NCBI RefSeq assembly: GCF_020026915.1
Contig: NZ_JAINUY010000003.1
Coordinates: forward strand, 62,001-126,000
Direction of reading: 5' to 3'
Length of the DNA stretch: 64,000 nt
Origin: Flavobacterium potami
Lineage (GTDB): Bacteria > Bacteroidota > Bacteroidia > Flavobacteriales > Flavobacteriaceae
The position numbers and the translations under genes were made by a program. Shown one piece after another: positions 34,293 through 42,419 of this stretch. The notes under the pieces are model-generated. The model was not told the origin of the DNA. It searched no databases and was given only the letters and a program-made list of their open reading frames with translations. Positions within the stretch are counted from its first letter, which is position 1. Each line of letters begins with the position of its first letter.

Positions 34293-34356
34293 TTCGACTT
34301 CGCTCAGCCTGACAAACTAGTCAATAGAGGTTATTGTCTGGCTGAGCGAAGTCGAA
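34293..34356. repeat. Dispersed inverted repeat TTCGACTTCGCTCAGCCTGAC, copy 2
   Basis: The 23-bp arms (34293-34315 and 34334-34356) are complementary except for one base. The same core words occur at 18947-18998. Located between the convergent dinB and recQ genes. Confidence 0.8.
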
Positions 34357-34389
34357 ACCCAGTCTTGTTAGTTATAATTATCTATCGTT

Positions 34390-36504
34390 TTATGATTTTT
34401 GATTTTTCCTCTCCAAAAATGCCAAACTAAATCGAATCTTATCATAAGACATTTTCTCTTCAAAATATTCAAAGTAAGGTCTCAATGCTTCTGGTTTTTC
34501 TAATTCAATTTGAGCTTTTTCTATTTTTAAAATTTCCTCTTCAGAAACAAACTGACTTAGATCGATATTATGTCCATCTACATATAATTTAGCTAAATGA
34601 GAAATAATCGTAGTTTGTCCTAGATTACGTCTTTCTGCAATTTCTTCTACAGAAATTCCGCTTTCAAATAATTCTAAAGTCTTCTTATATGTATTTTCTT
34701 TTTTCTCTTTTTTAACTACTGATTTATTTCTGTGAAATTCAATTATAGCATTGATGAATTCATTTCCATATTTTTCGAGTTTTGCTTTACCAACTCCTTC
34801 AACGGCAAGAAAATCTTCATCATTCATAGGTCGTAAAACTTCCATTTGTCTTAATGAAGCATCACTAAAAATTACATATGCTGGAACTTCTTCTTCCTGA
34901 GCAATTTCGTAACGCAATTTTCGAAGTGTTTCAAAAAGAGAATTTTTAGCCACTTTAGCTTTCTCTTGTTTGATTTCATTTTTGTCAACTACTTTCTTAA
35001 CGACCGTCGTTAGTTTTACTTTTTCTCCTTCAAACAAAACTTTTTTAGCAAAAGGAGTAAGCAGAATTTTATTGTGCTGATGAAAAGCAATTTCGCAATA
35101 TCCTAAATTAATCAATTGAATAAGATATTGATTCCAATCGTACCAAGAAATATCATGACCAGTTCCGTACGTTTTTAGTTCTTGGTAATTTTTTTCATAA
35201 ATATAGGAATTTCTCGAGCCTCTCAAAAAATCGACAATTACGGCCAAGGGTTCAGATTCCTTTAAACGGGTAATAGCAGATAATGCTTTTTGCGCGAGAA
35301 TCGTCCCATCGAAAAAAGTTGGAGGATTTTTGCAAATATCGCAATTTCCGCAATTTTCGGTAACGAGCTCTCCAAAATAAGAAAGGAGAATTTTTCTGCG
35401 ACAACTTACAGCATCTGCATACTGTTTCATTCGATCTAATTTTGCCAATTGAATGTCAGCATTCAATCCGTCGGAAGCAAATTTCTGAAGTTGAATTACA
35501 TCTGCGTAACTTTCAAACAATAAAGTTTCGGCTGGCAAACCATCTCTTCCTGCACGTCCAATTTCTTGATAATAACCTTCAATATTTTTAGGTAAATTAT
35601 AATGGATTACCCAGCGAACATTCGATTTATCAATCCCCATTCCAAAAGCAATAGTAGCACAAACTACCTGACAATCATCATTTATAAATTGATCTTGCGT
35701 TTTGGCACGAGTTTCATTGTCTAAACCCGCATGGTAAGCTTTTGCGGAAATACCTTTTTTCTTTAATTTTTCGGCTAGCTCTTCAGTTGTTTTACGACTC
35801 AAGCAGTAAATAATTCCGGATTCATTTGGCTTATCTTCAATAAAATCAATAATTTGTGTAACACGATCTAATGCCGGACGAACTTCTAAACTTAAATTTT
35901 TACGATCAAAAGAGGCGATAAACGTTTTAGGATTATTTAAATTTAATTGTTTAACAATATCTGTGCGAGTAGCCTTATCTGCAGTTGCAGTCAAAGCCAA
36001 AACAGGAGTAGAAGGGAAGCGGCTTTTTAAATAACCCAAATTTGTATATGCCGGTCTAAAATCATGGCCCCATGAAGAAATACAATGCGCCTCATCAATT
36101 GCTATCAGACTAATTTTTAGCTCATTAAAAGCCATATCCAGATATGAAAGACTTTCTGGTGCAATATAAACTAACTTAAAAGTATTCGATTTTAAATTAT
36201 CAATATAGTATTGCTGTTCTTGTGACGATTGAGAACTATTTATAAAACAGGCAGAAATTCCATTTGTTTTTAAACTGTCAACTTGATCTTTCATTAAAGC
36301 AATCAATGGTGATATTACAATTGTAATTCCTGAGAGTATTAAAGCAGGAAGCTGAAAACATATAGATTTTCCGCCACCAGTGGGCATAATAGCTAATGTA
36401 TCTTGTCCAGATAAAATAGTATTAATAATGGTTTCTTGATTGGGTCTGAATTTTTCAAAACCAAAATTTTCTTTTAAGGTAGCGTGTAAAATTTCTGAAG
36501 TCAT
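34390..36504 (-). CDS. recQ: ATP-dependent DNA helicase RecQ
   Basis: 704 residues. Superfamily 2 helicase unwinding recombination and repair intermediates 3' to 5'. Walker A is 'MPTGGGKSICF' (Lys46), Walker B is 'LIAIDEAHCISSWGHDF', and motif VI is 'QEIGRAGRDG'. A zinc-binding domain ('CRRKILLSYF', 'CGNCDICKNP') is followed by the RQC winged helix, an HRDC domain (about 530-600, 'DEDFLAVEGVGKAKLEKYG') and a C-terminal helix-turn-helix tail ('ISVEEIAERRNLGQTTII'), a layout common in Bacteroidota RecQ. Monocistronic. Confidence 0.95.
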   Translation of the reverse strand: MTSEILHATLKENFGFEKFRPNQETIINTILSGQDTLAIMPTGGGKSICFQLPALILSGITIVISPLIALMKDQVDSLKTNGISACFINSSQSSQEQQYYIDNLKSNTFKLVYIAPESLSYLDMAFNELKISLIAIDEAHCISSWGHDFRPAYTNLGYLKSRFPSTPVLALTATADKATRTDIVKQLNLNNPKTFIASFDRKNLSLEVRPALDRVTQIIDFIEDKPNESGIIYCLSRKTTEELAEKLKKKGISAKAYHAGLDNETRAKTQDQFINDDCQVVCATIAFGMGIDKSNVRWVIHYNLPKNIEGYYQEIGRAGRDGLPAETLLFESYADVIQLQKFASDGLNADIQLAKLDRMKQYADAVSCRRKILLSYFGELVTENCGNCDICKNPPTFFDGTILAQKALSAITRLKESEPLAVIVDFLRGSRNSYIYEKNYQELKTYGTGHDISWYDWNQYLIQLINLGYCEIAFHQHNKILLTPFAKKVLFEGEKVKLTTVVKKVVDKNEIKQEKAKVAKNSLFETLRKLRYEIAQEEEVPAYVIFSDASLRQMEVLRPMNDEDFLAVEGVGKAKLEKYGNEFINAIIEFHRNKSVVKKEKKENTYKKTLELFESGISVEEIAERRNLGQTTIISHLAKLYVDGHNIDLSQFVSEEEILKIEKAQIELEKPEALRPYFEYFEEKMSYDKIRFSLAFLERKNQKS

Positions 36505-36593
36505 GGGCTTATAATTTTTATATCATGGATTTAAAAATAAGAATAATCTTATAAATATAAAAATTTAATAGTAATAAGAATTTTAATAACAAT

Positions 36594-36625
36594 AAAAAAA
36601 GGAACCCGAGTTGAGTTCCTTTTAT
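36594..36625 (-). terminator. Terminator of the polyamine/Asp-rich operon
   Basis: Stem GTTCCTTTT/AAAAGGAAC (36597-36605 with 36615-36623). Read leftward it is followed by a run of T. It lies 20 bp after the stop of the Asp-rich protein. Confidence 0.7.
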
Positions 36626-36644
36626 TTATTTTAAAGAAAATGAA

Positions 36645-37064
36645 TTAATCTTCATCTTCTTCGTCTTCATCATAATCAGTGTCTGCTTTGTCATCGTCGT
36701 CGTCGTCATCGTCGTCATCTCCATCTCCACCGTCAGAATCTGGCTTATCTTGATTGTCATCATCGTCATCGTCGTCGCTGATATCATCATCAAGATCCAT
36801 TCCTTTTACTGGTGTAATTGCATCTACATCAACATCCAAATCATCATCTTCATCGTAGTTTTCAATTCTGTCAGCAAGTTTAGTACTAATTTTTACCAAG
36901 TAAATTGTATCTTCAGTACGAACTTCAACGGCTTCAACCAATTCGTTTTTAGCATTTCTAAAACGAATTACATCTGAATCGTCGTAACCATCAGGAAATT
37001 TTTCAACCAAAAGGTTCAAAATTTCATTGGTAAGTTTAGCGTAGTCTACTATAACTCTTTTCAT
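36645..37064 (-). CDS. Aspartate-rich acidic protein
   Basis: 139 residues. The first 70 form a small ordered domain (MKRVIVDYAKLTNEILNLLV..., 'TEDTIYLVKISTKLADRIEN'). From about 71 the chain is almost pure Asp/Glu, with runs of seven (97-103) and ten (116-125) Asp, encoded by GAT/GAC repeats that may slip in replication. The family is unknown; similar proteins are sometimes mislabelled as primase. It starts 8 bp after the deoxyhypusine-synthase-like gene, so it belongs to a polyamine operon. Its acidic tail could bind polyamines or basic proteins (inference). Confidence 0.7.
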   Translation of the reverse strand: MKRVIVDYAKLTNEILNLLVEKFPDGYDDSDVIRFRNAKNELVEAVEVRTEDTIYLVKISTKLADRIENYDEDDDLDVDVDAITPVKGMDLDDDISDDDDDDDNQDKPDSDGGDGDDDDDDDDDDKADTDYDEDEEDED

Positions 37065-37072
37065 AAATTATT

Positions 37073-38041
37073 TTATAAATCTAATAAATATGCAAAAATT
37101 AACGGAGCAACAATTGTAGCATCCGACTCAATAATAAATTTAGGGGTTTTAATGTCTAATTTACCCCAAGTGATCTTTTCATTTGGAACTGCTCCAGAAT
37201 AAGAACCGTAACTAGTTGTAGAATCTGAAATCTGACAGAAATAGCTCCAAAATGGAACATCGTGCATTTCCATATCTTGATACAACATAGGTACAACACA
37301 GATAGGGAAGTCACCTGCAATACCACCACCGATTTGGAAGAATCCAATACCGTTAGAACTGTTTTTTGAATACCAATCTGCTAAGAAAGTCATGTATTCA
37401 ATTCCAGATTTCATAGTAGACGCTTTCAGTTCACCTTTAATTACGTATGAAGCAAAGATATTACCCATTGTACTATCTTCCCATCCTGGTACGATAATCG
37501 GTAAGTTTTTCTCTGCAGCTGCATACATCCAGCTATCTTTTAAGTCAATTTCGTAATATTCTTCTAAAACACCAGATAATAACATTTTATACATGAATTC
37601 ATGCGGAAAATAACGTTCTCCTTTATCATCTGCATCTTTCCAGATTTTGTAAATGTGTTTTTGTAAACGACGGAAAGCTTCATGTTCAGGAATACAAGTG
37701 TCTGTAACACGGTTTAATCCTCTTTCTAATAAAGCCCATTCGTCTTCTGGAGTTAAATCACGGTAATTTGGTACTCTTTCGTAGTGAGAATGAGCAACTA
37801 AATTCATGATATCCTCTTCTAAATTTGCACCTGTACATGAAATAATATGTACTTTGTCTTGTCTGATTACTTCGGCAAAAATTTTACCAATTTCAGCTGT
37901 ACTCATTGCGCCAGCCATACTCACTAGCATCTTTGCACCATCAGCTAATTGCTGCTCGTATGCCTTTGCAGCATCTACTAATGAAGCAGAGTTAAAATGC
38001 AAATAATGTTTTTCAATAAACTGACTGATTGGTCCTTTCAT
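37073..38041 (-). CDS. Deoxyhypusine-synthase-like enzyme (possible polyamine synthase)
   Basis: 322 residues with the NAD-dependent DHS fold: 'MLVSMAGAMSTAEIGK', 'ISCTGANLEEDIM', 'IGGGIAGDFPICVVPML', 'DSTTSYGSYSGA'. The catalytic Lys is kept as Lys294 in 'KITWGKLDI', matching the SWGK of human DHS. Bacteria lack eIF5A, and bacterial homologues, including a cyanobacterial one, act in homospermidine synthesis. Placement just downstream of arginine decarboxylase supports a polyamine product. The exact substrate is not known. Confidence 0.85.
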   Translation of the reverse strand: MKGPISQFIEKHYLHFNSASLVDAAKAYEQQLADGAKMLVSMAGAMSTAEIGKIFAEVIRQDKVHIISCTGANLEEDIMNLVAHSHYERVPNYRDLTPEDEWALLERGLNRVTDTCIPEHEAFRRLQKHIYKIWKDADDKGERYFPHEFMYKMLLSGVLEEYYEIDLKDSWMYAAAEKNLPIIVPGWEDSTMGNIFASYVIKGELKASTMKSGIEYMTFLADWYSKNSSNGIGFFQIGGGIAGDFPICVVPMLYQDMEMHDVPFWSYFCQISDSTTSYGSYSGAVPNEKITWGKLDIKTPKFIIESDATIVAPLIFAYLLDL

Positions 38042-38153
38042 TTCTTTTGTTTTTGTTTTTTTTTTTTTTTGAATTAAAAAGTTTAACCTTTTTGGATGTT
38101 AATGCAAATTAAGAATTTTCTAAAGATATCCATTACTTAATCTGCCCTTTTTT

Positions 38154-39557
38154 TTACAACTTTTTTTTGTATCCTAATATCTTTAAAACGTCGTCTGAAG
38201 TCTGCTGCTCAGAGAATACCTCAGTAGCCAGAATTCCGTTTTCGTCTCTGTCAATTAGAATATGTTTTGGTTGTGGGATTAGACAGTGGTGTAAACCTCC
38301 GTATCCTCCAATTGTTTCCTGATAAGCGCCAGTATTAAAGAAACCAATATAAAGTGGTTTCTCTTTATTATACTTAGGCAAATAAATGGCGTTCATGTTT
38401 TGCTCTGAATTGTAATAATCGTCACTATCACAAGTAAGACCTCCTAACAGAACCCGCTCGTAAGTATCATTCCAACGGTTAACCGCAAGCATAATAAAAC
38501 GTTTGTTTATAGCCCAAGTATCTGGTAATGTGGTAATGAAAGATGAATCAATCATATTCCATTTTTCTCTGTCATTTTGTTGTTTTTGATACAAAATCTG
38601 ATAGATTGCACCACCGCTTTCACCTACAGTAAATGATCCGAATTCCGTAAAAATATTTGGAACATCAACTTCAGCTTCATCACAGGCAATTTTAATCTGA
38701 TTGATAATTTCATCAATCATATATTGGTAATCATATTCAAAAGCTAATGAATTCTTAATAGGGAAACCTCCACCAATGTTCAAACCATCTAGGGTAGGGC
38801 ATTCTTTTTTAAGTGCAATGTATACTTTAATACATTTTACAAGCTCATTCCAGTAATATGATGTATCATTGATTCCGGTATTAATGAAAAAGTGAAGCAT
38901 TTTGAGCTCTAATTTATCATTCTCCTGAATTTGTTTTTTATAGAAAGAAACGATGTTTTTGTAACCGATACCTAACCTTGAAGTATAAAACTCAAATTTA
39001 GGTTCTTCCTCAGCAGCAATACGAATTCCGATTTTGAATTTTCCTTTTATTTCTGCCTGAAGTAAATCTAACTCTTCGTAGTTGTCAATAATCGGAATAG
39101 TATTTTTATGTCCGTTATTAATTAATCTTGCGATGTTAGAAATGTATTCATCTCTTTTGAATCCGTTACAAATTACATAAGTACTTTTGTTGATTTTTCC
39201 GTTTTCAAGTAAATTCTCAACAATATTAACATCAAAAGCAGATGATGTCTCGATGTGAATGTTATTCTTAAAAGCTTCATTCATAATATATTCAAAATGA
39301 GAACTTTTTGTGCAATAACAATAGTAATACTTTGCGTCGTATTTGTTTTTTTCCATCGATTTTCTGAACCAAGCTTTTGCTTTATTGATGTTTTCAGAAA
39401 TCTGAGGAAGGTAAGTAAACTTCAATGGTGTACCATATTGCTCAACCAATTTCATCAAATCGATGTTGTGAAACAATAGGTTGTCTTTGTTTAGTTTAAA
39501 TTCCTCTTGTGGAAAGTAGTATGTCTGGTTTATTAGATCCGAATATTTTGTATTCAT
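38154..39557 (-). CDS. speA: Biosynthetic arginine decarboxylase (PLP, alanine-racemase fold)
   Basis: 467 residues from the ATG at 39557; the frame extends to a TTG at 39569. Fold-III decarboxylase converting arginine to agmatine, the first step of polyamine synthesis. The PLP lysine is in 'YYCYCTKSSHFEYI', the phosphate loop in 'LNIGGGFPIKNS', and 'EFGSFTVGESGG' and 'LGGLTCDSDDYY' (active-site Cys-Asp) complete the site. It is shorter than E. coli SpeA, as usual in Bacteroidota. It heads an operon with the DHS-like and Asp-rich genes. No agmatine-processing gene is seen here. Confidence 0.88.
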   Translation of the reverse strand: MNTKYSDLINQTYYFPQEEFKLNKDNLLFHNIDLMKLVEQYGTPLKFTYLPQISENINKAKAWFRKSMEKNKYDAKYYYCYCTKSSHFEYIMNEAFKNNIHIETSSAFDVNIVENLLENGKINKSTYVICNGFKRDEYISNIARLINNGHKNTIPIIDNYEELDLLQAEIKGKFKIGIRIAAEEEPKFEFYTSRLGIGYKNIVSFYKKQIQENDKLELKMLHFFINTGINDTSYYWNELVKCIKVYIALKKECPTLDGLNIGGGFPIKNSLAFEYDYQYMIDEIINQIKIACDEAEVDVPNIFTEFGSFTVGESGGAIYQILYQKQQNDREKWNMIDSSFITTLPDTWAINKRFIMLAVNRWNDTYERVLLGGLTCDSDDYYNSEQNMNAIYLPKYNKEKPLYIGFFNTGAYQETIGGYGGLHHCLIPQPKHILIDRDENGILATEVFSEQQTSDDVLKILGYKKKL

Positions 39558-39626
39558 TATATTTGTCAATTTTTTAGAGATTGTAATTTTATTTTAATTT
39601 AGATATTAAGGTACTAAATCTTAAAT

Positions 39627-39806
39627 TCAAACTCTAATATTGGCGAATATAATCGGCAATTTTTCATGCTCAGCTTTTGAACATTGGAAAACATCAAAAC
39701 AAAGTGGACTTTTACTATTGTAAAAACGGTTCAACATTCTTAATAAAGAACTGTTGAGACGGTTTCGATAAGAGCTAAATTGTCTTTGCTGCTTGTTTGT
39801 TTTCAT
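39627..39806 (-). CDS. Possible 59-aa basic protein upstream of speA
   Basis: ATG at 39806 gives MKTNKQQRQFSSYRNRLNSS followed by 39 more residues, rich in Arg, Lys, Asn and Gln, with two Cys. No family is recognised. It lies on the same strand, 69 bp before the speA start and after aroB, with no competing frame on the other strand. It could be a small protein or a leader peptide for speA. A chance ORF cannot be excluded. Confidence 0.3.
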   Translation of the reverse strand: MKTNKQQRQFSSYRNRLNSSLLRMLNRFYNSKSPLCFDVFQCSKAEHEKLPIIFANIRV

Positions 39807-39862
39807 GGGGCAAATGTAAAAAATAAAATATACCAAATGCAACGCTTTCGATTAAAAAAAGT

Positions 39863-40930
39863 TTAAGATTTATAATCTTGAAACGCATCTAGAATTAATT
39901 TATTTTCAACGGATTGGTTAATTTTTATCTTCCCGATTCCTTCAATTAATGCAAATTGAATTAAACCATATTCATTTTTTTTGTCATGAATAAGTAATTC
40001 TAAGATCGGATCGATATCATTTTCTTCAAAAACAACGTCGTCATAAATACCTTTTATAATGGCTTTGATTTCTCTGTATTCTTCTTCAGAAATTAAATTT
40101 TTCTTTAATGAAATATAACTTTCTAAAATCATTCCAACTGCAATAGCTTCTCCGTGTAACAAAGTTGTTTTTTCTTCACTTTCTAAGAAATATCCTTCTA
40201 TGGCATGTCCTAAAGTATGTCCAAAATTTAAGGCTTTACGAATGTTTTTTTCAGTCGGATCCTGAATCACGATTTCATTTTTAATTTCAACAGAACGATA
40301 AATCAATTGATCTAATTCGTCAAAAACAATCGATTTCAAATCTGAAAATTGTCTCCAATACGGCGCATCGTAAATCAAACCGTGTTTTAGCATTTCGGCT
40401 AAACCGGAACGCATTTCTGTTTGTGGTAAAGTTTCTAGATATTCTGTGTCAATTAATACCATTTGAGGCACATTGATTACACCAATCTGATTTTTAAGAT
40501 TTCCTAAATCAACTCCAGTTTTTCCACCAACAGAAGCGTCAACCATAGATAATAAAGTAGTAGGAACATTGATGAAATCTACTCCTCTTTTAAAAGTAGA
40601 AGCAACAAAACCACCTAAATCGGTAACAACGCCACCACCAACATTAATAACTAATGTTTTTCTATCTGCTCCAAGTTCTGTAAGGATGTTCCAGATTTCG
40701 ATACAAGTTTCGATGTTTTTATTTGCTTCTCCAGCTTCAAACTCGATAATTTCGATGGCTAGATCTGTTTCTAAATGTGGAATAAATTTAGGCAAACAAA
40801 ACTCATTAGTCTGATCATCAACTATTATAAAAATATTAGAATATTTATTTTCTTTTAAATGTTTATTTAAAGCTTCGTAAGCATTTTGGTTGAAATGTAC
40901 GAGGTAGTTATTGGCTTGAATTGATTGCAT
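39863..40930 (-). CDS. aroB: 3-Dehydroquinate synthase
   Basis: 355 residues. Second enzyme of the shikimate pathway, NAD- and metal-dependent. Motifs are 'INVGGGVVTDLGGFVASTFK' (about 98-117), 'NVPTTLLSMVDASVGGKTG', and zinc ligands in 'RSGLAEMLKHGLI', 'FGHTLGHAIEGY' and 'LLHGEAIAVGM'. Length and all motifs match the family. Transcribed leftward, divergent from proline dehydrogenase. Confidence 0.95.
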   Translation of the reverse strand: MQSIQANNYLVHFNQNAYEALNKHLKENKYSNIFIIVDDQTNEFCLPKFIPHLETDLAIEIIEFEAGEANKNIETCIEIWNILTELGADRKTLVINVGGGVVTDLGGFVASTFKRGVDFINVPTTLLSMVDASVGGKTGVDLGNLKNQIGVINVPQMVLIDTEYLETLPQTEMRSGLAEMLKHGLIYDAPYWRQFSDLKSIVFDELDQLIYRSVEIKNEIVIQDPTEKNIRKALNFGHTLGHAIEGYFLESEEKTTLLHGEAIAVGMILESYISLKKNLISEEEYREIKAIIKGIYDDVVFEENDIDPILELLIHDKKNEYGLIQFALIEGIGKIKINQSVENKLILDAFQDYKS

Positions 40931-41138
40931 AATACTTTAGTTAATTGAAAGCACAAAATAAGGCATTTTTGACTTAATAATATTCAAACATTAGTTCTAA
41001 TTTGTTTAAAAAGATGGTTTGTGTTTGAAAATGCCCGAAAGGGTAAACATTTACTTCTTAATTTGAAATTTTCAATATTTCTAATAGAGATATCTAAAAA
41101 TACCATGTGTTTTAGTGAATTATATTCAAAACACTCTC

Positions 41139-41146
41139 TATATTTG
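41139..41146 (+). promoter_or_regulatory. -7 promoter box of the proline dehydrogenase gene
   Basis: TATATTTG matches TAnnTTTG exactly and lies 17 bp before the ATG at 41164. No clear -33 TTG at 19-20 bp. Confidence 0.5.
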
Positions 41147-41163
41147 CATAAAAATTAAACTTA

Positions 41164-42336
41164 ATGGAAAAAATATTCGATAACACTCAAGTAGCATTTT
41201 CACTAAAAAGTGATACAGAACTTGATCGAGCTTATTTTCTTTTCAAAATGATTGACAGTGAACCATTGGTAAGAATTGGAACTGCTGTAACTAATTTTGC
41301 AATTAAAGCTCATTTACCAGTAGAAGGATTAATTCGTGCAACTGTTTTTGACCATTTCTGTGGTGGTGTAAACGAAAATGATTGCCTTACTGTAGTGGAC
41401 AAAATGTTTACAAAAGGCGTTTCGTCTGTTTTGGATTATTCTGTTGAAGGGAAAGAGGAAGAGGAGCAATTTGATGCTGCATTGGAAATGACGTTAAGAA
41501 CTATCGATTTTGCTAAAGAACGTTTGGCAATTCCGTTTGCAGTTTTTAAACCAACAGGTTTGGGACGTTTTGAATTGTATGAGAAATTAGGAGAAAAACA
41601 AACTCTTAATTCTAAAGAGCAAGCAGAATGGGATAGAGTAGTAGCTCGTTTTGATAAAGTTTGTGGTGAAGCGCATAAAAAAGATGTTGCTTTGTTGATT
41701 GATGGTGAAGAAAGCTGGATGCAAGACGCTGCTGATGATTTGGTTACCGATATGATGCGTAAATACAACAAAGAAAAAGCTATTGTATTTAATACTTTAC
41801 AAATGTATCGTTGGGATCGTCTGGATTATTTGAAAAAACTTCATGAAGTGGCTAAAACGGAAGGTTTCTATATTGGAATGAAATTGGTTCGTGGCGCTTA
41901 CATGGAAAAAGAAAATAAAAGAGCGGAAGAAAAGGGTTATGTTTCTCCAATCTGTGTTTCTAAAGAAGCTACAGACATCAATTATGATAATGCTGTACAA
42001 TATATGTTAGAGCATTTAGATAAAATGGCCATTTTTGCAGGAACTCACAACGAATTGAGTTCTTATAAATTAATGGAAATGATGGCTCAGAAAGGAATTG
42101 CTAAAAATGATCCAAGAATTTGGTTTGGGCAATTATATGGAATGAGTGACAATATTAGTTACAACCTGGCTGAAAACGGTTATAATGACGCTAAATACTT
42201 GCCTTTTGGACCTGTAAAAGATGTTATGCCATATTTAATTCGTCGTGCTGAAGAAAACACTTCGGTTGCTGGACAAACAAGTCGCGAATTATCTATGATT
42301 AAAGCTGAGCGTAAACGTAGAAAAGGGAAAGAGTAG
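41164..42336 (+). CDS. Proline dehydrogenase
   Basis: 390 residues. FAD-dependent TIM-barrel enzyme oxidising proline to pyrroline-5-carboxylate. Family features are 'AVFKPTGLGRFELYEKLG', 'LLIDGEESWMQDAADDLV', 'NTLQMYRWDRLDYL', 'GMKLVRGAYMEKE' and 'AGTHNELSSYKLME', with a C-terminal 'LPFGPVKDVMPYLIRRAEEN' that sits over the FAD. It is the monofunctional type, with no P5C dehydrogenase domain or DNA-binding domain. No P5C dehydrogenase gene is next to it. Confidence 0.93.
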   Translation: MEKIFDNTQVAFSLKSDTELDRAYFLFKMIDSEPLVRIGTAVTNFAIKAHLPVEGLIRATVFDHFCGGVNENDCLTVVDKMFTKGVSSVLDYSVEGKEEEEQFDAALEMTLRTIDFAKERLAIPFAVFKPTGLGRFELYEKLGEKQTLNSKEQAEWDRVVARFDKVCGEAHKKDVALLIDGEESWMQDAADDLVTDMMRKYNKEKAIVFNTLQMYRWDRLDYLKKLHEVAKTEGFYIGMKLVRGAYMEKENKRAEEKGYVSPICVSKEATDINYDNAVQYMLEHLDKMAIFAGTHNELSSYKLMEMMAQKGIAKNDPRIWFGQLYGMSDNISYNLAENGYNDAKYLPFGPVKDVMPYLIRRAEENTSVAGQTSRELSMIKAERKRRKGKE

Positions 42337-42340
42337 TTTT

Positions 42341-42362
42341 CAGTCTCAGTCTCAGTCTCAGT
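42341..42362. repeat. CAGTCT hexamer tandem repeat
   Basis: Three full CAGTCT units and part of a fourth lie just after the proline dehydrogenase stop codon. This is a short microsatellite with no visible function. Confidence 0.6.
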
Positions 42363-42378
42363 TTACAGAATATTAAAA

Positions 42379-42409
42379 AAAACTCCAATCTTTCGATTGG
42401 AGTTTTTTT
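42379..42409. terminator. Bidirectional terminator between putA-like and exporter genes
   Basis: A perfect 10-bp stem AACTCCAATC/GATTGGAGTT (42381-42390 and 42395-42404) has A-rich and T-rich flanks. Shared by the two convergent genes. Confidence 0.8.
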
Positions 42410-42419
42410 ATTGATTTAA

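Noticed and set aside
36656..36800. Asp-codon repeat tract as an independent DNA repeat or origin
   Set aside because: It is fully explained as the coding sequence of the acidic protein.
38046..38070. Poly-T tract before the DHS-like gene as a terminator for speA
   Set aside because: On the coding (minus) strand it is an A tract with no stem before it, so it is not a terminator.
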